Shown here: positions 50,916-59,455 of the stretch, piece by piece | Layout: every line of letters begins with the position of its first letter | Position numbering within the stretch: position 1 is the stretch's first letter | Notes under the pieces: generated by a model | Seen by the model: only the letters and a program-made list of their open reading frames with translations | Told to the model about the DNA's origin: nothing | The model's database searches: none | NCBI GenBank assembly: GCA_964570765.1 | Contig: CAZMZF010000006.1 | Location: 50,209-114,208 of the forward strand | DNA from: CAZMZF01 sp964570765 | GTDB lineage: Bacteria > Zixibacteria > MSB-5A5 > RBG-16-43-9 | Direction: 5' to 3' | Length of the DNA stretch: 64,000 bases | Program-made: the position numbers and the translations under genes

Positions 50916-50944
50916 ATAGACCACCTAAAAAAAGAAAAGTTGCA
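50916..50944 (-). promoter_or_regulatory. ECF-type promoter of the sigma/anti-sigma operon
   Basis: Minus strand TGCAAC (50944-50939), 17-bp spacer, GTCTAT (50921-50916), about 20 bp before the ATG. It matches the divergent promoter at 50961-50989 in both boxes and spacer length, which suggests both are read by this ECF sigma. Confidence 0.6.
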
Positions 50945-50960
50945 TTTTTTAAATCTTTAG

Positions 50961-50989
50961 TGCAACATTTTTTTGCCTGTCCTGTCTAA
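50961..50989 (+). promoter_or_regulatory. ECF-type promoter of the divergent membrane protein gene
   Basis: TGCAAC (50961-50966), T-rich 17-bp spacer, GTCTAA (50984-50989), about 44 bp before the ATG at 51033. GCAAC/GTCTAA boxes resemble known ECF promoters. Confidence 0.6.
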
Positions 50990-51032
50990 TTTAATGTAAA
51001 GATGAACCAGAACCTAAAGGAAAGGAGTAAAT

Positions 51033-51428
51033 ATGGATCACCCCTGGGAAATAATACCCTTGATTGCTATGTTTGTGGGGGTAGCGGTTATTGTTAAATA
51101 CATTCTGGATTATAAGACCAGAGCTAAACTGATTGATAAGGGGATGGTGGACGAAAACATCAAATATCTTTATACTCAAAAACCAGAAACTCAGACCCTC
51201 TCCTCTTTGAAATGGGGAATAATTTTAATTGCGGTGGGACTGCCGGTTTTCATCGGTCGAGCGGTTTTGATCCAGATGGTTCCGCCAGATTCAGCCGACG
51301 CGATTACTATTGGCGGAATGCTTGTTTGTTCTGGCCTGGGACTGTGCCTCTATTATTTAATCGCGAGCCGTAAGATGCGGAAGATTAAGGAAAATGGCAC
51401 TGAACCTAAAAATTTTCATCAGGTATAA
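51033..51428 (+). CDS. membrane protein of unknown function, ECF regulon candidate
   Basis: 131 residues with three hydrophobic segments: PLIAMFVGVAVIVKYI near 9-24, WGIILIAVGLPVFIG near 61-75, and IGGMLVCSGLGLCLYYLIA near 92-110. The cytosolic-looking loop KTRAKLIDKGMVDENI resembles the short loop of DUF6249-like membrane proteins. ATG preceded by AAAGGAG. Divergent from the ECF sigma and behind a matching ECF-type promoter, so it is probably a target of that sigma. Confidence 0.75.
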   Translation: MDHPWEIIPLIAMFVGVAVIVKYILDYKTRAKLIDKGMVDENIKYLYTQKPETQTLSSLKWGIILIAVGLPVFIGRAVLIQMVPPDSADAITIGGMLVCSGLGLCLYYLIASRKMRKIKENGTEPKNFHQV

Positions 51429-51541
51429 AGCCCTGCTTTACTGTCTTATTTCTCCTTGGAAAGGAGAGGGAAAATAATTTCCCCTCCTTTTTAAGGAGGG
51501 GAAAAAGGGGAGGTTTCACTCCTCGGGGAGCGGATAGAACA

Positions 51542-51560
51542 GGGCGAGGTAACCTCGCCC
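51542..51560. repeat. palindrome GGGCGAGGTaACCTCGCCC
   Basis: 19-bp near-perfect palindrome followed by CCTAC, member of the family with CCCCTAC edges. Purine/pyrimidine hairpins of the CCCCTCC/GGAGGGG type precede it (about 51440-51515). Confidence 0.7.
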
Positions 51561-51591
51561 CTACAACAAACTTCAAATTCCAAACTGCTTT

Positions 51592-53235
51592 TTAGCAGGG
51601 TGGCGGTCCGCCCTTGAAAAGATAATTGATTAAATAAACCACATCGCTTACCGATGTCTTACCATCACAATTAACATCTGCTGCTTTTAAAGGATTTGGT
51701 GGAAGTCCTCCTTTAAAAAGGTAATTTATCATATGTATCACATCCGATACACTTACCTCACCATTTTCATCACAATCTCCACACAAATAAAGATATAAGC
51801 TCCAGCCCGGATCAGAATATATTACCGTTCCCGATTGATCATAAGCTTTCACTTTCCAGTACCAGAGCTTAAGGTCAAGAGAGTCTGTAAAACTATTATT
51901 CAACAGGTTATCATAGACAATAGTTGAATCAGGCTCAAACCTCATCGAACGACTTAAATACAGGTCATATCTGACTGTGTCCTCCGGATGCGGGCTTATC
52001 AGAGGTTGCCAGCTAAAATCTATAGGGTTTGTAACAGAATCTTTATCAGCAGGAGCAAATCGAGATAAATTAATGGTCAAATTCTTTAGGATATAAACCA
52101 CAGCGCCTCCTAAATCCCCTACTGCTAAATCCAGATCTGTATCTCCATCTAAATCCGCACAAAAAACTGAACGAGGAGAAGAATATTCTCTTATACGGTA
52201 ATTAACTGCATTTTCAAATGTCCCATCCCCGTTGTTCCTCAGAATAGAGACATCCCAGCTATTATCATTGGTCACAGCCAAGTCCAAATCCAGATCACCA
52301 TCCAGATCCGCACAATAAACAGAAGTAGGATTAGCTCCAGCAGTATAGTCAACTTTAGGTTGAAAAATTCCATCTCCATTGTTCTTTAAAATAGAGACAC
52401 CACTATCACTGGCAAAACTTGCTACAGCAATATCTTGATCAAAGTCTCCATCTAAATCCGCACAGAAAACAGACATAGGACCTTTACCTGCAGGGTATTG
52501 CCTTGATGATTGAAAAGTCCCATCCCCATTATTTAATAAGATGGAAACATCATCGCTAAAACCATTTGCCACAGCCAAGTCTAAATCCTGGTCTCCATCC
52601 AGATCTGAACAGAAAACAGACCAAGGGATGGAGCCTACAGTATAATCAACTTTATTCTGAAAAGTTCCATCACCATTGTTTTTCAAAATGGAAACTCTAC
52701 CACCATTCTCATGGCTTGCTACGGCCAGATCCAAATCTCCATCCTGGTCTAAGTCCGCACAGAAAACAGAATTAGGATAAAGTCCTGTATTATAGTCAAC
52801 TTTTGGCAGAAAAGTTCCATCACCATTATTCTTTAAGATTGAAACCACAGTGCTGTCAAAATATCCCACAGCTAAATCCAGATCTAAATCTCCATCTAAA
52901 TCAGCACAAAAAACAGAAGTGGCAGACTCTCCTGCATAATAATCGACTTTATCTTGAAAGGACCCATTCCCATTATTCTTCAGTATAGAAACACCGTTCC
53001 CCCACGAATGTGCTACTGCTAAATCCAGATCCTTATCCTTATCTAAATCTGCACAGAAAACAGAAGTAACCCAGATATCTTCTACCCTGTACCACACAGC
53101 CGGAGCAAAGGGGATGGAATCAGTATTGGGTTGAGTAGTCTGGGAATAAGGGTTATCAAATGGAGTAAATGAGAATAATAAAAAGAAAATAATAAACCAG
53201 TACTTAGATAGCGGTATTGAACTTCTGAGTAACAT
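51592..53235 (-). CDS. secreted FG-GAP/VCBS repeat protein with C-terminal dockerin repeats
   Basis: 547 residues. Signal peptide (KYWFIIFFLLFSFTPF, about 12-27). Seven tandem ~48-residue units opening SVFCADLDGDxDLDLAV, each with a calcium-loop-like DxDxDxD, forming a predicted beta-propeller. A fibronectin-like stretch follows (DFSWQPLISPHPEDTVRYDLYLSRS). The C-terminus has two dockerin type I repeats with DCDENGEVSVSDVIHMINYL and DVNCDGKTSVSDVVYLINYL. Probably exported and possibly surface attached. The repeats are visible at DNA level with ~147-bp period. Confidence 0.88.
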   Translation of the reverse strand: MLLRSSIPLSKYWFIIFFLLFSFTPFDNPYSQTTQPNTDSIPFAPAVWYRVEDIWVTSVFCADLDKDKDLDLAVAHSWGNGVSILKNNGNGSFQDKVDYYAGESATSVFCADLDGDLDLDLAVGYFDSTVVSILKNNGDGTFLPKVDYNTGLYPNSVFCADLDQDGDLDLAVASHENGGRVSILKNNGDGTFQNKVDYTVGSIPWSVFCSDLDGDQDLDLAVANGFSDDVSILLNNGDGTFQSSRQYPAGKGPMSVFCADLDGDFDQDIAVASFASDSGVSILKNNGDGIFQPKVDYTAGANPTSVYCADLDGDLDLDLAVTNDNSWDVSILRNNGDGTFENAVNYRIREYSSPRSVFCADLDGDTDLDLAVGDLGGAVVYILKNLTINLSRFAPADKDSVTNPIDFSWQPLISPHPEDTVRYDLYLSRSMRFEPDSTIVYDNLLNNSFTDSLDLKLWYWKVKAYDQSGTVIYSDPGWSLYLYLCGDCDENGEVSVSDVIHMINYLFKGGLPPNPLKAADVNCDGKTSVSDVVYLINYLFKGGPPPC

Positions 53236-53463
53236 CTTCTCCTCCTGTGGTTTTGAAATTCATTTATCATCTCTTTCGTCAAGCAATCCTTCGGATATGC
53301 TTGACCTACCAGCTACTCCCCCACAAGGTAATGCAGGTTACTCCACCTCTTCTTCTTAGGGGAGGATCAGGGAGAGGTCATCTTCCATATTACATCTTCC
53401 TTAAAGCCAAATTCGACAGATTCTTCCCCCGCCAGAGGCGGGGTCAGAATGACCGCTAAGAGA

Positions 53464-53802
53464 TTAGCAGGTCAGATGAAAGAGGGCGATTACTTTTTCT
53501 TTGGGGGAAAGCTCGTTATAGTTTTTAACCGCCTTTTTAGTATCCTCCACAATCAGTCTTATACCTTTGGAAATGATATAATCCTCAGTTTCTGGCAACA
53601 CTTTCAGCAACTCATTATAACCTGTTCCCACGATTATGGTATCCGGCTTCTCCTTTACCGCCATTTTAACATCCTCCAATCTCAATTCATGGCTTGATTT
53701 CCTCCACCAGTCAGGCTCGATTCTGTCCGGATAGATGATTAAGTCAGCAGTATATTTCTCCCCATTGATTACCATCTCCCCGAACTCGTAAGACTCAATC
53801 AT
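53464..53802 (-). CDS. MTH938-like (DUF498) domain protein
   Basis: 112 residues. YEFGEMVINGEKYTADLIIYP at the N-terminus, WWRKSSHEL and TIIVGTGYNELLKVLPE match the small MTH938/NDUFAF3-like fold of unknown bacterial role. Its first four bases overlap the end of the amidase gene, so the two are coupled, although no functional link is known. Confidence 0.8.
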   Translation of the reverse strand: MIESYEFGEMVINGEKYTADLIIYPDRIEPDWWRKSSHELRLEDVKMAVKEKPDTIIVGTGYNELLKVLPETEDYIISKGIRLIVEDTKKAVKNYNELSPKEKVIALFHLTC

Positions 53803-55670
53803 TTCTTCTCCTTGGATTGATCTTCTTTAACATAATTTAAAATCCCCTGATAAATACCTGAAGCGCATTTCTTTTGAAAAACCTCATTTCCTAAAAGCTC
53901 CTCCTGTTCCGGATGGATGATAAATGCACATTCCACCAGGACAGAGAGAAACTGATATGGTCTGGTTAAAGCAAAGTTGGCATAATAAAGCCCCTGATCT
54001 GGAATCTTTAATCTTTTGACCAGCTCCTTTTGAATAGCCCTGGCAAGCTCTAAACTCTGCGGATGATAATAGTAAGTGGAAACCCCATTATTTAAAAAAG
54101 GATTCACCCCATCCGGGAGTGCATTATTGTGAATGCTTATCAGAATATGGCAATTATTATCTTTGGCTTTTTCAGGCCTTTCGTAGATCCCAACCCCTTC
54201 CATACCGTAACGGGTTAAAATCACATCTGCGCCATTTGTCTCCAGGATTTTTTTTAATTTTAAAGCTATCTCTAAATTCACCACCTTCTCCTCTAAACCA
54301 GTTGGTCCTACTGCACCGCTCTCTGGAGAATGTCCAGGGTCTATGCAGACTTTAAGTCCTTTAAGTTTAAGTTTTATCTCTGGCTCTTTTCTTATCTCTA
54401 AACAAAGCTTATTCCCTGAATAATAAATATCATAGCCCCAGAACCTTTTCTGCTTCAGATAGAATTTGAGCTGATAAACCTTTTTTTCAATCTGTTCCCA
54501 TTTGATCTCTCTGATGATCTCATCTTTTGAATCATATCTTATCCAGTCCGTATCCGAATTCCCGCCATAAATCTTTAATAATAAAACCGGTGGCGAATTC
54601 TCCTGCACTACTTCATAAGGTAATTTCTGGCTGAGAGATATTTTAATTCGGGTTCGATCATTCAACATTTCCGACCTGATGAATTTTATGTTACTTTCCG
54701 GAACAGGAGTCCCTGCAGCTAAAATATTCAGGGCTTCAGCTTTTACCCATCCTTCAATGTTTTCTGCTAAGTTTAACCTTATCCAGCTACCATTTTTGCC
54801 ATTCGCCACAAACCTTACCCCCTGAGGTTGATACAGTAGAAGATACCCCAGACCAGGACCTGTGCGGATAATAGTGGAACTATCTTTCAACTCCACGATC
54901 TGTGGAATTTCCTCTTCTTTTATAACTATCTTCCCCGGTGCAGAATCAACCAAACAAACCAGCCCCTTTTCCTTATCATAAAATGCCTCTGCTGGAAAAT
55001 AAAATGAATCGGGGTTTTCAATTATTTTAAAAATTTCAAAGACTATTTTCCCGTTCTCGATTTTATCAGTAGATTTAATTTTATATAAACCTGTGTAAAT
55101 CCCATCTGGTAAAATCAAATCTTCAGTTTCCCATTTACCAAACACACCTTCACCCCAGAATACAGGATTTGATTCATACGACTCAATCATCGGAAGAGGG
55201 GAAGTCAAGCCCTGAATATAAAAGAAAGCCGAACAGTTTGGAGTCCCCTTGAAACTGGTCTGGATTATATCCCCAGGATTTAAAACCAGATCAAAAAAAG
55301 GTACTTTTCCGGAGGATTCTATGCGTAAAGTATCTTCTGGAGTAGGGAGTAAAGGAAAAGGAACTTTCACCGTTACCTTCTTGGTGGAAATCTCGCTCTG
55401 ATTTGAAGCGATCAGTTCAAAAACAAAACCCCCCGGCTTTAAAGGGAGATAAGCTAAAAATGCCCCGTTTTTATATATTTTCACACTCTGCCCATTTATC
55501 TTCAAATCTGAGCCCGGGGTAACTGAGCCGAAAATAAAAGTGGAATCAGAAGAAGTTATCTCTCGTCCTTCGGTCGGATAGACCACTTTAATAATTGGAA
55601 GATCAGTCTCTCCGAAAGAAGTCTTTATTAATATTAAGAAAATAATGGTCAGTATAAATTTAATCTTCAT
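53799..55670 (-). CDS. N-acetylmuramoyl-L-alanine amidase with SH3-like domain
   Basis: 623 residues. Signal peptide (FILTIIFLILIKTSFG), Ig-like/AMIN-type regions, an SH3-like segment (GPGLGYLLLYQPQGVRFVAN to NIEGWVKAEALNI, about 268-311), then Amidase_3 at about 427-610: zinc ligands H in VCIDPGHSPE, E in GLEEKVVNLE, H in LISIHNNALP, and catalytic Glu in LVECAFI. Cuts the bond between MurNAc and the stem peptide in the periplasm. Confidence 0.9.
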   Translation of the reverse strand: MKIKFILTIIFLILIKTSFGETDLPIIKVVYPTEGREITSSDSTFIFGSVTPGSDLKINGQSVKIYKNGAFLAYLPLKPGGFVFELIASNQSEISTKKVTVKVPFPLLPTPEDTLRIESSGKVPFFDLVLNPGDIIQTSFKGTPNCSAFFYIQGLTSPLPMIESYESNPVFWGEGVFGKWETEDLILPDGIYTGLYKIKSTDKIENGKIVFEIFKIIENPDSFYFPAEAFYDKEKGLVCLVDSAPGKIVIKEEEIPQIVELKDSSTIIRTGPGLGYLLLYQPQGVRFVANGKNGSWIRLNLAENIEGWVKAEALNILAAGTPVPESNIKFIRSEMLNDRTRIKISLSQKLPYEVVQENSPPVLLLKIYGGNSDTDWIRYDSKDEIIREIKWEQIEKKVYQLKFYLKQKRFWGYDIYYSGNKLCLEIRKEPEIKLKLKGLKVCIDPGHSPESGAVGPTGLEEKVVNLEIALKLKKILETNGADVILTRYGMEGVGIYERPEKAKDNNCHILISIHNNALPDGVNPFLNNGVSTYYYHPQSLELARAIQKELVKRLKIPDQGLYYANFALTRPYQFLSVLVECAFIIHPEQEELLGNEVFQKKCASGIYQGILNYVKEDQSKEKK

Positions 55671-55673
55671 TGG

Positions 55674-55702
55674 TTCAATGGTTCAACGGTTCAATAGTTC
55701 AA
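55674..55702. repeat. GGTTCAA(N) microrepeat
   Basis: GGTTCAATGGTTCAACGG then TTCAATAGTTCAA: four imperfect ~9-bp units. Similar TTGAAC/CTTTGAA(C) runs lie at 56128-56156 and 63763-63797, and in the tRNA-Ala/SRP region (15689-15718, 16072-16090). Confidence 0.5.
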
Positions 55703-55723
55703 GGATTAAATTTCAAAAAACAT

Positions 55724-56125
55724 TTAGCTTTGAGATTCTTTTTTAAACTTATTCCCTCTAAGTTTAGACTGCTTTAAATAAGCAATAAAATTCGACAGCA
55801 TCCCCGATAATTTTAAAGCTACTTCTTTAGCCTTTTCGAGTTCCTCTTTACTGATGTAACCCTGATCAAATGCAATCATCAACTGTGTTCTCACTTCTCC
55901 ACAGGATGCTTTAGCAATATATAAGAATTGAATTAACTCGACATTTGAACCCCTCTCATAACCCTCAGCGATATTGCACATAACTGATATGACTGCTCTT
56001 CTAATTTGATCAACCAAACTGAAATCTCTTCTAAATCCTGGCTTTTTAGTAAGATCGTATATTTTATTAACTAGCTCTCTGGCTTTCTGCCAGACCAATA
56101 ATTCTTCAATATTTTTTGCTTTCAT
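55724..56125 (-). CDS. four-helix bundle protein (23S rRNA IVP/S23 family)
   Basis: 133 residues, intact. NIEELLVWQKARELVNKIYDLT opens the first helix; VDQIRRAVISVMCNIAEGYER is the diagnostic helix 2 segment, followed by QFLYIAKASCGEVRTQL. Small cytosolic helical bundle found in many genomes, often linked to rRNA intervening sequences; function unproven. Paralogue of the broken copy at 16096-16458. Confidence 0.88.
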   Translation of the reverse strand: MKAKNIEELLVWQKARELVNKIYDLTKKPGFRRDFSLVDQIRRAVISVMCNIAEGYERGSNVELIQFLYIAKASCGEVRTQLMIAFDQGYISKEELEKAKEVALKLSGMLSNFIAYLKQSKLRGNKFKKESQS

Positions 56126-56146
56126 AACCTTTGAACTATTAAACTA

Positions 56147-57151
56147 TTAAACCTTTTGTAATCCTAACCCCGGCAAATCATTTAAAATCCATTTCCCTTC
56201 TTTCAATTCAACTCCAGAATACGGGTCATTGGAGATTAAAAGGTTGCCGTCCAAATCCACGTAATCGACCAATGGAGCTATCTGGGCTGCCGCAGAAATC
56301 CCCACAGAGCTTTCGATCATACATCCTAACATAACCTTTAAATCGTAAGCCCGGGCAGTGTGAATCATCTTTATTGCTTCCCTTATCCCTCCACATTTCA
56401 TCAATTTGATATTTATCCCATCTACTATACCCCGAAATTGAGGGATATCTTTTGCGCACATCACCCACTCATCCACGAAAATAGGGATATCTGTATTTTC
56501 CCGGATTATCCTTAAATCCTCCAAATTCCCAGGCGGTATCGGCTGTTCAATTAACTCAATCTCAAATTTTTCTAATTCCTTAATTTTTTTCAAAGCCTCT
56601 TTCGTGTTCCACCCGCAATTAGCATCTAACCTGATTTTAGCATCCGTTATCTCTCTTATCGCCTCCACCATTTTCAAATCATTCTCCACCCCTACCTTTA
56701 CTTTATAAACAGAAAAGTTTGAAGCCTCTTTAACTTTCTCCTGCATCCTTTTTATGGTATCCAGTCCTATAGTATATGAAGTGATAATTTCCTTCTTCTC
56801 AATCCCTAATAATTTATAAACCGGTAAATTAAATCTCTTACCTATAAGATCGTGCAGTGCCAGGTCTATCCCGGCCTTGGCTGAAAAGTTACATGCAATT
56901 TTATTGTTAACCTTCTCTATAATTGACTCTATCTCCAGAGGGTCATTTCCCAGTTCATTTTTCAGAGCATCCAATACCGATCTTACCGTTCCTTCATTTT
57001 CCCCATAATAAGATGAAGGTGATGCTTCACCTATCCCCTCATCTATCTGGACATAGACAACTTTTTTAGATTCAATTGAACTTCTTGAGATAGTAAAAGG
57101 ATCTTTTAATCTTAGCTCAAAAGATTCGTATTTTAAAATCATCTCTGTCAC
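56147..57151 (-). CDS. dipeptide epimerase (L-Ala-D/L-Glu type), enolase superfamily
   Basis: 334 residues. Enolase-superfamily MR-subgroup features: KxK in VYKVKVG, metal ligands in LDANCGW, IEQPIPPG, and FVDEWV, and Lys in GINIKLMKCGG. Fits the Ala-Glu epimerases that recycle murein peptides. Its place between a cell-wall amidase and alanine racemase supports that, but other dipeptide specificities are known for this family. Confidence 0.85.
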   Translation of the reverse strand: MTEMILKYESFELRLKDPFTISRSSIESKKVVYVQIDEGIGEASPSSYYGENEGTVRSVLDALKNELGNDPLEIESIIEKVNNKIACNFSAKAGIDLALHDLIGKRFNLPVYKLLGIEKKEIITSYTIGLDTIKRMQEKVKEASNFSVYKVKVGVENDLKMVEAIREITDAKIRLDANCGWNTKEALKKIKELEKFEIELIEQPIPPGNLEDLRIIRENTDIPIFVDEWVMCAKDIPQFRGIVDGINIKLMKCGGIREAIKMIHTARAYDLKVMLGCMIESSVGISAAAQIAPLVDYVDLDGNLLISNDPYSGVELKEGKWILNDLPGLGLQKV

Positions 57152-57337
57152 CTATTTCCTTTCTGCTATTTGTCTTTGTCTATTTCAATTCTTCTATTCC
57201 AGTTTTGTCAGGCAGCCCCCGTAGAGGACATGCTTGACCTACTTAATTTTCTATTTTATCTGTTATCTGTCATTTCTTATCTATTTATCTTATCTGCTGC
57301 GAGGAATTCATTTGACTTTAGACTTTAGCCTGTAGAC

Positions 57338-58477
57338 TTATTTTACATAGATCCGTGGAAACCTTTTCCCCATCCTGGAGACTATCTCGTAACTAAAGCT
57401 TTCAGCCCATTTTCCTATCTGGTTAGCCTCGATTTTTTCTTTACCCTGTTTTCCTAAAAGAATAACCTCTTCTCCAATTTTAACCTCAGGAATAGAAGTT
57501 AAATCGACCATAAAAGCATCCATACAAACCCTCCCGATAATTGGAGCTCTTTTACCTTTTATTAAAACCTCACCCCGGTTGGAAAGCAGTCGTGGATAGC
57601 CGTCCGCATAACCTAAGGGGATAGTCCCGATTCTCGTTATTCTTTTAGTTATAAAACTCCTGCTATAACCAACTGGGGTTCCCTTGTCCACTTCCTTTAT
57701 TTGAATGATTTTGCTTTTCAGACTCATCACTGGATTTACCTCCACCCTTTTAGATAACTTTTCAGATGGGTAGATTCCATACATCAATATTCCCACCCTG
57801 ACCTGGTCGAAATAGCTTTGAGGCAGATCCAGAACCGCACCAGAGTTGGCGATCGAACGGATAAGTTTCCCACCATTGAATTCCTCTACCTGTTTAACCG
57901 TCTTCTTAAAAAGTGAAAGTTGTTTTTTAGCAAAATCCTTATCCTTTTCTTCAGTAGTAGAAAATTGAGACATTATCCCTTTGAGTTTAATATTTTTCAG
58001 CTTTTTCATTCGCCTGACAAAATCCAGAGCCAAAGAAGGCTCTATGCCGTACCGACGCATCCCTGTATCTATTTTCATAAATGTTTCTGCAATTTTATTC
58101 TGTTTCTCTGCCTCAGAAGAAAGTGCACGGACGAAATCAAAATCTGTTACCACAGATTGCAAATTATATTCGGCTATATTTTTCTCTCTGCCATAAAATT
58201 CCGGACATAAAATCAGGATAGGAGCAGAAATCCCTTTTTCCCTTAATTCTATTCCTTCTTCTAAGAAAGCCACGCCTAAGGAACCAGCCCCATTTTTTGA
58301 AGCAACTCTTGAGACCTCATAAGCTCCGTGACCATATCCATCTGCTTTAACCACCGCTAAGAGCTCTACCCCATCACCTAATCTTCTTTTAATCTTTTTG
58401 AGATTGGATGCTAAAACTCTAAGGTCTATTTCCAAATAAGCTGGACGAAAATATTTATTGCCGTTTTCTTCCGTCAT
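57338..58477 (-). CDS. alr: alanine racemase
   Basis: 379 residues, full length. PLP-binding Lys in AVVKADGYGHGAYEV (42-56), barrel elements GVAFLEEGIELREKGI and MKIDTGMRRYGIEP, and the C-terminal catalytic Tyr region GTPVGYSRSF with CMDAFMVDL. Makes D-Ala for peptidoglycan. 186 bp of repeats separate it from the epimerase gene. Confidence 0.94.
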   Translation of the reverse strand: MTEENGNKYFRPAYLEIDLRVLASNLKKIKRRLGDGVELLAVVKADGYGHGAYEVSRVASKNGAGSLGVAFLEEGIELREKGISAPILILCPEFYGREKNIAEYNLQSVVTDFDFVRALSSEAEKQNKIAETFMKIDTGMRRYGIEPSLALDFVRRMKKLKNIKLKGIMSQFSTTEEKDKDFAKKQLSLFKKTVKQVEEFNGGKLIRSIANSGAVLDLPQSYFDQVRVGILMYGIYPSEKLSKRVEVNPVMSLKSKIIQIKEVDKGTPVGYSRSFITKRITRIGTIPLGYADGYPRLLSNRGEVLIKGKRAPIIGRVCMDAFMVDLTSIPEVKIGEEVILLGKQGKEKIEANQIGKWAESFSYEIVSRMGKRFPRIYVK

Positions 58478-58547
58478 ATATAAATCCTGAGTTCTGTTTT
58501 CAAGTTTATATATTCAATTATAAACACCTTGTCAAGAAATTTAAGGT

Positions 58548-58622
58548 GTAGGGGTTCAAAATTTTGAACCCCTACGATTCTTGAAGAGCGTAAGAGGTAA
58601 GGGCGACCCGGTGGGTCGGCCC
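58548..58622. repeat. two palindromes between alr and the barrel pseudogene
   Basis: GTAGGGGTTCAAAATT-related 28-bp palindrome at 58548-58575 (arms GTAGGGGTTCAAAA/TTTTGAACCCCTAC) and an imperfect GGGCGACCCggtGGGTCGGCCC at 58601-58622 followed by CTAC. Confidence 0.7.
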
Positions 58623-58649
58623 CTACAATATATAATTAACTAAAAAGGA

Positions 58650-58688
58650 TAAAAAAACGCTGGCTTTTTTGAAGCCAGCGTTTTTTTA
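58650..58688. terminator. bidirectional terminator
   Basis: AAAAAAA-CGCTGGCTT-tttg-AAGCCAGCG-TTTTTTT: 9-bp GC-rich stem with A and T tracts on both sides. It lies between alr (minus) and the barrel pseudogene (minus). Confidence 0.8.
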
Positions 58689-58699
58689 ACGAATTGCTT

Positions 58700-59078
58700 T
58701 TAGAAGCCTAATCCGAGGGTGAAACGATGCACACTATCCAGTAATCCAAAATCAGCAAAAGCATAGTCGAATTTAGCATTGAACTTAGAGCTGAGCTTAT
58801 AGACTATCCCTGCTCCTGCGGTCAAACGACTATATCTATCCTATCCTAATTCTTCCGTTCTTCCGGCAAAGCCTTGCTGACTACAAAGCTGATATCCCAA
58901 CCGGGCAAAAAAGGTTTTCTTATAGGAATATTCCAGTCCAAATGCTCCCATTTCTCTTGAATCATTCGGCTGAACACCATCTAAGTTCGCCGTCAGCATA
59001 TTATTCTCATCCTCTAAGAAATTATAAGACAAGCCAATGCGTAAAAGCAAAGGCAAAGGATACCCTCTGCTTTCCACA
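58700..59078 (-). pseudogene. outer-membrane beta-barrel protein fragment (PorV/PorQ-like), 5'-truncated and with an in-frame stop
   Basis: Minus strand reading from about 59078: ISVESRGYPLPLLLRIGLSY, ...ENNMLTANLDGV, ...FGLEYSYKKTFFARLGYQL, then TAG at 58843-58841, and in the same frame DRYSRLTAGAGIVYKLSSKF to FGLLDSVHRFTLGLGF and stop (58702-58700). The C-terminal aromatic end is typical of outer-membrane barrels. Upstream coding is cut off at about 59080 where a different, plus-strand gene fragment begins. Confidence 0.7.
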
Positions 59079-59326
59079 GAAATTGTTAAAGAGATAGGGT
59101 ATAAAGCAGGAGAATCAATATGCTACACAAATTTAGGGAATACTTATACTAACTTAAGCGATTTTAAGAAGGCGATTGATTATTTTTTGAAAGCAGAGAA
59201 GATCTTTACAGAGACTGGACAAATTCATTATCTCAAAAGGTTTATAATAGTTTATCCATTGCTTATGAAAAACTTGCAGATAATGAGAATGCGAAAAAAT
59301 ATAAGAGATTGGCAAATTCTAAATAG
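59079..59326 (+). pseudogene. C-terminal fragment of a TPR protein with a frameshift
   Basis: Plus strand from about 59079: IVKEIGYKAGESICYTNLGN, ...DFKKAIDYFLKAEKIFTETG, HYLK, then a one-base slip in an A run (near 59240), after which frame 2 gives VYNSLSIAYEKLADNENAKK and YKRLANSK stop (59324-59326). Two TPR-like units. 5' end missing at the junction with the barrel fragment. Confidence 0.65.
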
Positions 59327-59344
59327 TAAAAAGGCAGGCGCAGT

Positions 59345-59375
59345 CAAAAAAACGTCCGGGATAAACCCGGACGTT
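59345..59375 (-). terminator. terminator of the aminotransferase gene
   Basis: Minus strand AACGTCCGGG-tttat-CCCGGACGTT followed by TTTTTTGACTG. 10-bp stem plus T tract, 80 bp after the stop. Confidence 0.8.
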
Positions 59376-59455
59376 ACATTCACCATTCTAAACCAGACCT
59401 CTATTATTTAATTTTTCCATCTACCGTCTTACGTCTCACATCTTACTGCTTTAGA

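Noticed and set aside
51592..53235. Regular ~147-bp DNA repeats that could suggest a CRISPR or satellite array
   Set aside because: The repeats are in frame and encode FG-GAP units with conserved calcium-loop residues; spacing and length do not fit CRISPR.
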